Shown: positions 1 through 15,115 of the stretch, one piece after another
How the letters are laid out: the number at the start of each line of letters is the position of its first letter
Numbering within the stretch: the stretch's first letter is position 1
Assembly (NCBI RefSeq): GCF_000516985.1
Contig: NW_006917093.1
Location: forward strand, 186,001 to 250,000
From: Pestalotiopsis fici W106-1
Lineage: Eukaryota; Ascomycota; Sordariomycetes; Amphisphaeriales; Sporocadaceae
DNA length: 64,000 nt
Direction of reading: 5' to 3'
Program-made: the position numbers and the translations under genes
Notes under the pieces: model-generated
What the model was told of the DNA's origin: nothing
The model's database searches: none
Seen by the model: only the letters and a program-made list of their open reading frames with translations

Positions 1-57
1 TGTCATCATGTCTACTCCCCTCGCCCTTGTGAAATACTTTGCTGACCCCCAACATAG

Positions 58-189
58 GACTCGGTACCCAAATTCCTGCGCAACGCAAAATACGAGAACA
101 CCCTCAAGAACTACGATTTCGATAACATTGCCGGACTTCCTGGAGGTCGTGTTCCGGAGAGGAGCCAGAGCAGGTCTAACCGAAAGTAA
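58..189 (+). CDS. 3' terminal exon of an unidentified gene (partial)
   Basis: The window opens inside what looks like an intron: a branch-like CTGAC at 42-46 and an acceptor ATAG ending at 57. From 58 one frame runs to TAA at 187-189. It gives about 43 residues beginning DSVPKFLRNAKYENTLKNYD, followed by a glycine/proline turn and a basic tail that ends SNRK. The composition looks like the cytoplasmic tail of a larger protein, but I do not recognise the family and no domain is visible. The rest of the gene lies outside the window. Frame and acceptor are inferred from the sequence only; an overlapping open frame at 8-325 has a much less protein-like composition. Confidence 0.45.
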   Translation, partial: DSVPKFLRNAKYENTLKNYDFDNIAGLPGGRVPERSQSRSNRK

Positions 190-1510
190 ATGTTCCAATC
201 CTGTCGCGGCTGCCACGACGGGAGTGACACTACCTGACTGCTGCGGTCGAAGGACTTTTCCAGACCAACAATCCTCACTGGATAGCTTGATCGATCGACG
301 ATATACCCAGGGCGATGCTGTTTAGCCTCGCAGGCTCGCTATTTTTCTGTGCATACAACGCATGTGTTCTCCGAGCGTGTTCATCTTCGATCAACCTAAT
401 ACGATCCCTTCAAGGCTCTGTTTTACCACAGTCAAGACTTTACTGCATTTCTGGACAATGATGGCGTTGGAAGGATAATAAACCAGCATAGACGTTTCCT
501 CCAGCACCACGCCAACCGTGAAAGTCAATGATGACCTTTTAGTGGGGATTTTTGTTTCAGTCTTTTTTCTCTTTTTTCTTTTTTTTTATCCAAACTCTTG
601 TTCATTTTCTTTGTCAATTCGGCTGATTCGGGCCCATACACAAGGCATTCAAGGGGTGAAGTCTGGGAAGGAAAATCATATCCTCCTGGATGTGCCTTCG
701 GTTTTCGAGCTGAAGCAATACAGCGTTTTCTAGGAAACGCGAGGGGAGGGACATAAACAACCGACTGTTGTGGTGAAAGAGGGGAAAGGGAAGCGTCATG
801 ATTAATCGTCCTCAAGAGGGGTCATTCCGATTATCTCGATGTGCCCATGAGAGTTACGTACCTTGAACGACTATCCGGACGGGCTACTGTCCAATCATAT
901 TCTCGACCACCTGTATATACAAGACAAAATTAAACAGAGACACCGGTACAATACCAAGGTCCTCGAGATGAATATTAAAAATCCAGCTTAAAAAGACGAA
1001 TGCATATCTGTATGAAGCCTGGTGAAAGGGATGATGAGCTTTCAATTGTGGTCGAGTATGGAATGTCTCGGAGCAACGAGTCCAGCTTCGCCCTGGCTGG
1101 AACGCACTTCTCCATACTGGCTGAAAGTGACATTCCAAGGTCCACCCCAAGCATTCTCTTTAACTGCTGTTTTGTTTTGTTCCTCGCCTCGCCTACTGTG
1201 TCCATTGGACTAATCTGGGTATTTAGTGTTTAATTGCAGATTCTTTCGTGCACAACAGTAACACAATCCACACAATCGTCACGTAGTCGCTGTGTGCTTA
1301 AAGACAGCTCTTCTTCGAACTGAAGGGAAACATCTTGCTCTACTTCCAGCGTCATCAGTTCTTGACTTGCCCAGTTCTTTCGCTTACAGTCGCTCATTAC
1401 AACACTGCTACTTTTGCATTTTCTCTGCTTCTTGCAGATTCAGAAGGGATTCATCACCAATCTTCAAACTTCTCCAAGACACTTCACGTTTACAGACCCA
1501 AAAATTCAAC
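190..1510. other. intergenic: 3' flank of the first gene and promoter of the GPI protein
   Basis: No convincing coding frame on either strand. A pyrimidine-rich tract of mixed T and C lies at about 558-590. The stretch before 1511 is TC-rich (about 1380-1500), as is common for fungal 5' leaders. Nothing else recognised. Confidence 0.5.
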
Positions 1511-2226
1511 ATGCAATCTAGGGCTGTCCTCTTTGGCTTTGTCGCCGCCGCCTCGGCACAGACCTCTGACAACACCAGCACGGAAACGGGCTCCATGACC
1601 GAAATGGCCTCGACCCTCGTCACTGCCTCGCCCATGGTCACAACCGAACCATCTTCGACTGCTGCCGCCATGATGAACGGTACTATCATTGACGCCGGAG
1701 CGGCCGCGAGCAGCGGTAATGCTACATGGACCTACTTTAACACCACTGTCACGGCTACTGTGGTCGTAGCCGAGCTCACCACCTTCTGCGGTGCTGCCAC
1801 CACTCTGACTTTTAACGGTGTCGAGTTCCCGGCCACCGAGGGCGAAACTATTACCATTACCAACTGCCCTTGCACTGTCACAACCGTAAGTCTTCTCGGC
1901 CCTTTTCACTCCTAAATGGCCCACGCTCACATGGGACAAAATAAAAGACCACCCCAACCTTGACCTCTGAGATCTGTCCTGGTCCCACGGGTGGCGCGGG
2001 CTCTTCTGCTGTTCCTCCCCCTCCCCCTCCTCCTCCGGCCAATAATGCTGCTTCCGGTGGCGGCGAGGCCGCGACAGTTCCCGGTGCCGCCTCAGCCAGC
2101 ACATATGTGGCGCCCAGCGCGCCAACCTCGGGCGTTGTCGAGGTTTCCGCAGCGTCGTCCTTTTCGAGCAGCATGGGACTGTTGGGCGCCGCGATTATTG
2201 GATTCGCTGGGCTTATTTCCCTATAA
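1511..2226 (+). CDS. GPI-anchored, Ser/Thr-rich cell-wall protein (Ccg6-like)
   Basis: Two exons, 1511-1885 and 1948-2226, encode 217 residues; the 62-nt intron has a GTAAG donor, an AAAG acceptor and a CTCAC branch. The N-terminus (MQSRAVLFGFVAAASAQ) is a short signal peptide. The mature part is rich in Ser/Thr with several N-glycosylation sequons. It holds a core with the spacing FCG...NGVEF...ITNCPCTVTT, which resembles the small repeat of clock-controlled protein 6-type wall proteins (family knowledge). A run of eight prolines and a Ser/Ala-rich stretch follow, then a hydrophobic tail ending GFAGLISL without charged residues after it, as expected for a GPI-anchor signal. It is probably a structural or adhesive wall protein with no enzyme activity. 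The start is the first ATG before the signal peptide. Confidence 0.8.
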
Positions 2227-2787
2227 AAAAGAGGATGACCTGGGTTTCACTCCCAACACAACCTTGTTGGAGGACTTGACGTCAAAAATGATGATGAGAC
2301 CATGATGTCTTTTTTTGATCTCATGAGGATGGGTATGAGAGGAGGAAAGGGTAAAGTGTTCATGGTGCTGCTTTGTTTTGTATGTCTTGTCTTTTAAAAC
2401 ATTCATGTTATTGCCCCGAAACGGAGTAAACGGCACGGAAATCAATATGGATATCTTTGGGCAACCTAAAGGGCAGCTTAAGGAGAAAAGAGGGGAGTTG
2501 AATGTCGTTCTTTACTACACTCATGGTTCGCAAATTTTGGTTTGGGATGCACAATATTGTTCTTTTCTCTTTGAGCTGTTGTAATTACAATAGGATTTTG
2601 AATTCATCCCTTCTTGCTATTGTTATAGGTTCTCTTGCTCGCCCTCAGATATTTGGTGTACATCATGTTCAAGCGAGTTTCAGGTATTCGTTGCCATCCT
2701 ACTTCGTATGCCTGAAAAGGAACCAAGCAAATTTCGAATAGTTCACATGTGGTTTCGCCGAACTGTCTGAGCTTCATCCCCCCCCCC

Positions 2788-2887
2788 NNNNNNNNNNNNN
2801 NNNNNNNNNNNNNNNNNNNNNNNNNNNNNNNNNNNNNNNNNNNNNNNNNNNNNNNNNNNNNNNNNNNNNNNNNNNNNNNNNNNNNNN
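2788..2887. other. assembly gap, 100 N
   Basis: Exactly 100 N between a run of about ten C and a CA microsatellite. The round length shows a placeholder, so the true distance is unknown. Confidence 0.99.

Positions 2888-2944
<57 letters not shown>
2888..2944. repeat. (CA)n microsatellite
   Basis: An uninterrupted CA dinucleotide array of about 28 copies abutting the N gap. It is probably the reason the assembly broke here, so the real array may be longer. Confidence 0.97.
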
Positions 2945-2946
<2 letters not shown>

Positions 2947-3118
2947 CCCTTTCTCATATTATATCAGCATCTCTCATGACTATTAATAATGGTAATAAGA
3001 TCCCAGTTGTCATGGCAAGCTTTCCAAGAACGTTGCGTACAAAAAAGCACCGCAAGAATTCAGTGTCAAGATTAGAGACAAGCAGGTGTTCAAGAAGAAC
3101 TTCCGGTCCACATGGTTC

Positions 3119-4415
3119 TCATTGCAGTTCATTGATGTGTGTCTCACTTCCAGCCAATTCTGCCACTGGACCGCTTGGCCGTCGTTGCGATTGCTGCTGC
3201 TGCTGCGTATAAGGGCTGTGCGGATCATGGATATACGGCTTGGGTCCCGGCGCCTGCTGCCACCCCAAGCCACTGTAGACCTGTCCGCTCTCGTGGCGCA
3301 CATGCCCTTGTGTGTTAAACTGACCTGATGACCGTCCCGCGCGCAGCGACTCTGGAACCAAACCGGTTTCACTCGCCGCTGCTCTCTGGTGTTCATAAAA
3401 GTGCTGGTTTTGCCCGGGATGTTGTGCTTGCGACTGCTGCTGTTGCTGTTGCTGCTGATACTGCGGCTGGTATTGATGATGGTATTGATGAGCTTGGTGA
3501 TTATGAGTTGATGGAGGCGGTGAGTCCCTCTGGCCGATGCTGTCATGCGGGGTGCTTCTTCCCGATGCATCGCCAGAGTACTTGCGTTGCTCATCGTGCA
3601 CTGAACTGGACCGCATATCGGCCGGATGACCCTCGTAGAATGTGGTACTCGACGGACTGAGAGGCATCGATGGGCGTGCCCCGGCAACCACTGACGAGTT
3701 TGGTGATGACGATGACTTTGCCGCTTGAGCCCGAGCACCGGCGACGAGACGCTCCACCAGGACACCATGAGATTTCAGAATCGTCTTCTTAACGAAGCCG
3801 GCCATGAGGAAATTGCAGCGGACCTCGACGTCCTCGCGAATGTAGAGGCCCTGGCTTGGGGCGCCGAGGCCGAGCTCGACGGGCTGCTTGGGCTCGCCGG
3901 GCAGCGTGCCGCCGAGACTCCAGCGCTCGCGGATGTGCGTCCCCATGGGCGCGTAGCAATGCGTCCGGATCCCGTCATGCAGATCTTGAAAGGCTGCCGT
4001 GTACGTCAAATCCGACTTGACACCCGGCACTGCGAAACAAGGGATATGTGATTAGCAAGGCACTTTGCATCTCGAGTTCTTTATGGTCATGTAGAATAAA
4101 AATGAATAGGTTGAATGAAGAGCAGCCTGGCTCATTCTTGTGTAAACTTGAGAACCTGACCAAGTTTGGGAGGCTCAAATCAAAACTTCAAGAAGAAAGC
4201 TTACTGTATGTGATCTTGTCCGTCATGCTCCACCACACGCATTCCCGCTCCTCGTCCGGACAGTGCGGGGGCGGCTCCGGCAGAGGATGTCGCTCAATGA
4301 CCAGCGGATTCAAGTCTATCATGCCCTCGTGGTTGTGGAAAAAGTCCAGTACCGGCTGCCGGCCAATGTCGGCCGGCAGCGGCGAAATTGTGGTAAAGGT
4401 GGTGCGCTTGGACAT
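3119..4415 (-). CDS. DUF7053-type fungal protein with Gln-rich C-terminus
   Basis: Two exons on the minus strand, 4415-4205 and 4029-3119, separated by a 175-nt intron (GTAAGC donor, CGCAG acceptor), give 373 residues. The first ~170 residues are globular. They begin MSKRTTFTTISPLPADIG and contain blocks such as MIDLNPLVIERHP, CYAPMGTHIRERWSLGG and GLYIREDVEVRCN, which I recognise as the domain filed as DUF7053 in Pezizomycotina (a START/polyketide-cyclase-like fold is sometimes suggested; inference). The rest is disordered, with a run of eight glutamines near the middle and a second short one. No signal peptide or membrane segment. The biochemical role is unknown. The frame joins cleanly across the intron (phase 1). 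Start ATG at 4415. Confidence 0.8.
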
Positions 4416-5707
4416 GGCTTACTAGACCCGGCAAAGTGTGTACAGGCAATCCGGACCGGGACAGGACAATGTCAACGTTAAGATGTTGAAGCTTGTGTGC
4501 GCAGCAAAGCCCCCTCCCTTTGCTGCACCTTGGCTGATGATTTGTGGAGGTTGAAAGTTTAATAGGTGAATTAGATCGAATCTTCACTTGACGAGGACAA
4601 GAGTGCCGGTATGTGCGGCTCACTGCTGGCGGATCGTGACGGGGTGAAACAGTCAGCTTCCTTTTGGTCACGCTGTTGTGAGATTATTGATTGTAAATTG
4701 GAAAGCGGACGAGCCAACAAACCGTCGTCAGTAAGCGAGCGACACTACTGAGGACTCTTGGGCGGCACTAAACGCAAGGCTCAATAGACTGGATTCCCTA
4801 GCCAACAGATCAGGATGCGGACCTCTTGTGCAATCACAAAGAAGTCTCTGGAGGTAGCCCAGAAGGAACTGAGTGATAGACGAGTTGAGCGGAAGAAATG
4901 ACCTTCTCGTGAGTGGCTGATCAACGCCAAAAAAAAAAGACCCCTGCTCTTCACTTGTACTATGTTGCAGGTGATGCACTTATACGGCTGGTCGCTATAC
5001 TAGCACGTAGATGCGGCACGTGGGTTAGGAATCAAATAGATGGAAAAGGCTTAGATGCAGACTATTTACCATTTGATGGTTGAGAGTGCTCACATGTTGT
5101 AGATGCTTCTGAACTTGGGGGTGTTGTAGAAGAAGGATACTTTAGCATTCTGCACTCAAACTATAACCCCCCAAAATTGATCGCATCTTGTGGCTTTTCG
5201 AGCCATGACCCCTGTCAAATACCAGATGGAGGCTGAGCCACAGGATGCTCAAGGATCCGTCTATCAGTTCTGTCCAGCAATCATGCTGTGGTGCAATGGC
5301 GATTCACCAATGACTGCTGTCTTTGGGACTTTTGGATGGTCAGCTAATTTGGCTTTGCACAGACCAAATGTGCATTGCTATGGCTACTGTCTTGAGCAAT
5401 CGTTGGGGGCTGGTGTATTTGAACTTGCCACATCCAAGTTACAGACAAGCTTTCTTCTTAGCGCCTTTTAAAGACGAAAATAGCAACGAGACGATGAACT
5501 GAGAGACTTCCAAGACCAGCAGTGCGCCGACTGTGGCATTTTGCTGGACCGCAGTGGCCGGATCCCGTTACACCGAGGCACTGATGCTGGAAAGCAGTCC
5601 GGTTTTGGTGATTTGGATTCTCTCGAGTCTCAACTTCGATTAAGTAGTACAATTGGCATTTTTCTTTTTCTGGGCACCCGCGGTAGCACGTGTTTGCCCT
5701 TGATTGT
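4416..5707. other. intergenic: promoter of the DUF7053 gene and 3' flank of ORC4
   Basis: About 1.3 kb without a supported gene. A 5' leader and promoter for the minus-strand gene that starts at 4415 must lie here. A short open frame at about 5204-5471 (+) has no recognisable features and is not called. Confidence 0.4.
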
Positions 5708-8325
5708 TCATATCTGTGTACACCATTTGGCAAGGAAACCCGGGAGTTCGACGGCTGTGGGGATTTCTTCCAACGAAACGTCGAGCTTCCACATCTTCCC
5801 TTCTAGTCCACCATGAGCAGCATTGCTTCTACCGCCAATGCCTGCCGGGATCAAGAGACCGAGAGACACTAACCTCTCCCACGCCATCCCGGCCACGGCT
5901 CGTCCCCAGGTCCTTCCCCCAGCACCAAGAGCTAGTATACCCGAGGTAGCAGACTGAACCCTTTGCTTGCCCATCTGCGAATTGTACTCGTCGTATGCCA
6001 TGGCAAAGTTGACCGTATCAGTGTGCGCAACAATGTCGAGGCGCGCAGCGGCTATCAACATTGACAAATCGAGATCTGACAACGCTGCAAGCAGGTGAAG
6101 CTTGGAATCTGGGGTCTGGATTTGAACAGCTCTCGACAAAGACGCCCCAATCTTCAAATCGAGTGCACTGGGCGACAGGGTCGACAGAGGCAAAACGCAA
6201 GTCGTCAAGAATTCCGTGACCGACTTTGTCGTGTAATATTGATACTCGAGATGTGCCTGGAATGACGGTGACTTGTGGAGTGTCTCGATCTTGTCGTTCC
6301 AATATTTTTGAAAGTCGGTCAGACCTTCTAAACCGACATCAAATCCTTCCGATTCTAGATCATCTTCTTCAACCTGCAAGCCTTGTTTACAAATTTCCCA
6401 ATACGCTAGCAAGCTTTTTGGTAGCGAAAGATGAACATAACGATGACTGAAACGACTCTTGACTCGTTTCTCCAGGCTTTCGACTACATCGATTCGAGTT
6501 GTAACACCAAGGACAGCGATCGGGGCCTTCCTTGCTTGAGCTATATCGAAAAGATTATATAGCAAAGTCTGGCGGGCATGTGCCGCGAAGAGATCAAACT
6601 CATCAATGACGAAGACGACCGACCGAGATGTTATGCCTTCATCCGTTCCTGTGATCTCCGAGGGATGGGAGAGTAGCGCCAGCAACGAAGCAAGCGTATC
6701 TGCATAGTTGCTGGTCTAGATGCTTGTTAGCAATACCATTCCATCAGAGGGTTTTCTCGTCACCTTGTGCCACTCACCTTGCTCATCAAGTCGTCTTCAA
6801 CCTCCATTTCCTTACCGAGCTGCCGCCAGATCTCCTTCAAAGCAAGTTTATCGTCCGTGTGAATGAATCCGTTGAGACGAATGACATGAAAAGCATCAGA
6901 ACTTTCCGTCGCCAGCTCAGAAATGACATTCTCCACCATGAGGGTTTTACCACATCCCCTTGCACCAATAATCATCATCGAGTTGCCCTCGCCAGCCATT
7001 ACTGTCTGTTCGACGAGCTGGTAGGTCTTTTGGTACGCCTCGCCCTGACCCTTTAAAGCGAGACGTCTACTGCCAGAGCAGCGATCAATGAGCACTCTCT
7101 GCATGGTACGCAAGTGATGCTCAAAATTTGCAATATCCGGAACGTCCATTGATTGGTCTGTAGCATCTTTTGCGCCCTCAGTGATTTCCTCCTCCATGTT
7201 TTCTTGGAGGCAGTCTTTGCAAAACCAGTCATCTTTTGGTATCACGGGCACATTGTAGCATTTCTGGTGAAAGCCCCTGTCGCAATTGTCGCATAAAAGT
7301 ATCTGATTTCGGGCTGTTGAGTCTGGTTTGGAGCAGATGATGCAAACTTCGTCGTCTTCACTCTCGCCATCTTCCTGGCTTTCTTCGTCTCCAGATACCG
7401 AGACCGTTTCTGCAGGCGATTTCCCTGTCTGAAATGTTTTCGAACCTGCCTGTGGTTTTGCTAACTTCGGTAATGGTGTCTTGGTCTTTGGAAGATCTTT
7501 GAAGAAGACTTCTGCTGGCTTGTTATCATCACTGTCAAAGGCCACACTCTTTGGTGGGCGGCCACGGCGCTTGTGTCGGGGAGTGAGGATGCCTTTGGGC
7601 CCTGTGGCTTGCTGGTTTTCCAGCGCTTCTGTTTGTCTTGGCTTGGCTCTTGCAGGAATATTCTTCACAGCAGGCTTTCTAGACGACAGCACATCCGAAT
7701 TGCTAGCATCCACTTTCGATCCTAGAGTTTGACGTGGGCGGCGACCGCGAGACGGGGTTCCCTGAGTTTGTTCTTCTGTATCATCGGCTGTGTCCACAGC
7801 GGTTTCCTCCTTATCACTGGCTTTCCTAGCCGAGCCATTGGGGCGTTTTGTGCTTCTTGGAGTGCCCGTCTTCTCGCCCATTGGTGTTGAGAATTCGAGC
7901 TCCTCTTCCGAGCTAGGAACATCGTAGACATTCTTTGAGGACTTCTTAGGACTCCTCGCCGACTTTTGATTAAGTTTTGTGTATGACACTGCAGGTTTTG
8001 TCTTCGAGTTTTGAGCCGGCACAAGGTTTGTCTCTTCGTCAGAGTCGGGTACATCATCATAAGCTGATTTCGAGGTTGCTGCGGTTGAGCTTTTTGGGGC
8101 TGTAGCTGTCGCATTGCTTGATCGCTTATACCCAAACATGCTTCCTATAGCCGAGGTAATGGCAGAGAAGCCCTTCGGTGCTTCGATCGACGTTTCTGCA
8201 GAGCCATTGAGACGTCTTTTCTTGGCTGAAGCGGCTGTATCGGTACTTTGTGCTCGTGCGGATGATTCGTCGTCTTGCTGAGGACGCGCCCTTTTGTTGC
8301 GGGCTGAGCCCGTGTCTGGAGCCAT
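5708..8325 (-). CDS. orc4: Origin recognition complex subunit 4 with AT-hook and PHD finger
   Basis: Two exons (8325-6778 and 6715-5708; 62-nt intron with GTGAGT donor) encode 851 residues, about twice the length of a minimal Orc4. The first ~320 residues are disordered and basic, with an AT-hook (KRRGRPPK, near residue 255) and a weaker RGRRPRQ motif (near 192). A PHD zinc finger follows at about 324-376 (CIIC...LLCDNCDRGFHQKC...WFCKDC). The AAA+ ATPase module starts near 410, with Walker A GARGCGKT near 450 and Walker B VVFVIDEFD near 543, then the Orc4 lid and winged-helix region. It is expected to act in the nucleus as part of the ORC that loads the MCM helicase. The start is the first ATG; the open frame runs upstream without another. 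The ATPase identity is strong; the chromatin-reading role of the added domains is inferred. Confidence 0.92.
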
Positions 8326-10561
8326 TGAAATGCCTCCCTTTTCGCCTCGGTCAATCTTCAGATGATGGGAGTTACAATCCGGCAAAATGGTTCATGTTTT
8401 GGTGTCCTGAATTGTGCGACACTCTTGGTTGTCGCAAGGTGGATGCTGGGTATCTCGAAGCTTGCCTAGATGGGTGGGTTCATTGCAAGTAAATAGATTG
8501 GTACCAAAGTAGGTACTAAGTAATGCTCAAAGGACCCTAAAAAGCTGCAAGCGCGACGCGCTCTAAATTGCATGCCACGACGCTGACACGCGCATTGAGG
8601 CGCTCAATGTTTCAGTGGGGCAACCCAATATAATAGAGTGCAGATACCTTTACTTTGTACATGTCGTGGGGTGACCACTTGACATGTGCATTGCTCATGC
8701 TCATGTACTATGCAGTAGGTTATGAGGTAAGACAATTCATGTCAAGATATCACTTTGTTAATAAGAAGATATTTTACACGCCAAGGGAGATTACGATCCT
8801 CTTGGGTGTATATGACATGCCTTACACGCACTCTTAGCGATTGGGGCAAAGGTCAAGCTCGTCTGATAGAGTTCAGCACGGTATATAATTCGCCAAAACA
8901 TATGAAACTTGCTCATATATTTTTTAGATGGTTATCCGAAATGTATATTGTATCATGGCTGTTATACTTGTGTTGGAATTATATCTATGCATCATTTCCA
9001 TTCACTACAATCGGTGTTATCTGAAAATAGGCTGACGAGTTACTTGGGCTGTCCTGCCAGAAGTAACGAAAGGCGGCGTAGCTACATACTTACTCTCAAA
9101 TGTTACATGTTACATGCACAGGTGTCCTTGAACGTAACCTCGTTACCATCCCCACACAGGATGAACAGGTTGCCTGAAGCACAGACGTTGGGATACCTCA
9201 AGCCAGGCGATTGAGCCAGCCTACTGTACATACATCTTCCTTGCAATCCATGGCGCAATACCTACCTGATGGGTGGATTCGTATGATAGATACCTGTAGT
9301 ACCCATCTAGCGTGAGGTATGACTGCTCGTGATGGGACTAGGACAACGCCCATATTTGTTGAATCTTCAATGAATAGGACTAGGAGTACCTATTGCAACA
9401 TGAATCAAATTCAATGTTTCATAAAGGTCCTACTGAGGCCGAACTTGCTTGTTGTCAAGGCAAGTATGGCAGCACCTGTTCTGTGAAGACCTAACCTTTT
9501 CTCCTTATCGGGAGATTTGTTGATGATTCCCTGTCCGGGACGAATGGAAACCTGATCGACGGGACCGGCTGTCTAGGACTTGCCTGCCTGGCTGCCTAAC
9601 CTAGGTCATAATATAGCCAAGCTCTTCTCCCGCGCTCATCTTGATACCTTGATACGAATTGGTTGGGACAAACCAAGTCTTCATAGTGTCTTGTTTCTCA
9701 TGTTTGGTTCCAAGCTGTAATGAAAAATCCTTACAGCAGCAAGTCTTGACATCTCTCCCCAGAAAAAGTCGGGCTTGTAATTAAAATCTTACACCACAGC
9801 ACAGTAACTGGGGGCCATTCCAAGGCTCGGAAGGGGACGTTGCCCGCACTGCGAAACACAAAACCCCGCCATTCTTGTCGCTGACGTACATGCACCCTCG
9901 CTCACATTCTCCGCCCTGGGCAGAGTGCTGGCTGACATTTCTTTGTTTGGGCTTCCACTGATTTCTCTGTTCCGACATTTCTAATTTACGACTACGACGA
10001 CTATTACCGCCTAATGACGGTGCCTACTGCCTATTACTGTCCCCCTACCTAGGTACATCTTAGGTTGGCATGCTTGTGGCTCATGGTGCCCGGCAAAACT
10101 GCAGAGAAAGCCGAGCATTCCTTTTACAAGTGATTGTCCACAGGACACCCCACCGTTGACCCTCCATCGGGTACCAGACATAGTGTCTTGTCGCCTTTTC
10201 TCCCCCTTCCTGTATTTTTTTTAATTGTTGTTTTCTTTTGGCATTTGTGTTGGCTGGCTGGCGAGTGAGTGAGTGGCACTTTTGTGACGCGAATCGTAGC
10301 AGTCCGTCCTCCATATTCATTCACCTGGAAACCGGATCAGAGCCCGAGTGACCTTCCACCACACCACACCCCCCCTCGAGCTACCTTACGTAGTACGGTA
10401 CATTTGGGCCCAAAAACCACAACAACAAAAGATAGATCCCCCTCATTTTCCCCCGCCCGCCCAAATCTGTCTGCACCCACATCGCCGCCATTCACAACAA
10501 CCCACTCTAGAGCAAGCAGCTGGTTCTCCCGCGCGTGACGACGCGCAACCAACTGCCCATC
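8326..10561. other. long divergent intergenic region, ORC4 (-) and PKC1 (+) promoters
   Basis: About 2.2 kb with no supported coding sequence. It is AT-richer in the first third (8640-9020) and holds several CCTAGG/GGTACC-type palindromic words near 9590-9610 and 10040-10065. The 200 bases before the PKC1 start are C-rich with CA-rich patches, typical of fungal leaders. No tRNA-like A/B-box pair was seen. Confidence 0.45.
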
Positions 10562-14414
<3,853 letters not shown>

Positions 14415-15115
14415 AGTTCGTAAAAGAACAAATGGAGATTCAACGGGCTGGCGACGAAACATGAACAAGTGCGGGGCAACGATCCATGAACCCCGTTGTA
14501 TGAGGTTGACGAGCGCCTTATGTTGTCAAATGTTTTTTGAAATCCAAACTCTAGGAATGACGGACGACTGATGGGGACGTGCACAATATACCCATGGCCA
14601 GGTTGCCAGAAAAGTTCCAGGTGGATTTAAGCCCATATCGGTTTACGCCGATGCGGTTATGAGGCGTGTTATTTTCCGGTCCAAAAATTAAAGATCTGGA
14701 AGGAGATACTTTAGATTTCCAATGAGAAAGCAGGGAAGGGTATCATTCGTCCTCTCCATCCAGGCATCTTGGGTGTCTTTTTAATAGACCAGTAATATAG
14801 CGTTTTCACGGCCTCGACACTTCGCTGCTTGAGTGCACTATGAATGGCTACTGACAATTGTTAAAAAGCAACTCATGAGCTCATACTTGTCATTACTACT
14901 ATAGTATTTATTTCTCCCAAAAGGTCCATGGTCCATTGGATGGTTCCCAATGTGGCAAACTTTGTGGCATATTAATATTTTTATTTATTCTTGACTTGGG
15001 TTGGATAAAGGGGTTGTTCCTCGTACTACCTACCCTATACTATACAGTGCTGGTTGACGCTCATGCTTTGGAATTTTGGACTTTCCTTTATAAAATGTTT
15101 GGTTATCCGAATGAA
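14415..15115. other. convergent 3' flanks of PKC1 and MDM33
   Basis: About 700 bases between two stop codons on opposite strands, AT-richer after 14840. It should contain both polyadenylation regions. No gene seen. Confidence 0.5.

Larger units (their letters stand above)
2227..3118. other. intergenic between two convergent genes, with an assembly gap
   Basis: 3' flanks of the GPI protein (+) and the DUF7053 protein (-). A palindromic TGACGTCA occurs at 2277-2284, in the likely 3' UTR, so its meaning is unclear. The rest holds the N gap and the CA repeat listed separately; no gene seen. Confidence 0.5.

Noticed and set aside
8..325. 105-codon open frame at the left edge
   Set aside because: A shorter frame in another phase (58-189) follows an intron-like end and has far more protein-like composition; this one looks like a chance frame.
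2743..2979. Open frames across the N gap and CA repeat
   Set aside because: They are translations of N and dinucleotide repeat, so artefacts of the gap.
5190..5471. Open frame of about 90 codons between DUF7053 and ORC4
   Set aside because: No recognisable motif, no good start context, no splice partner; ordinary intergenic composition.
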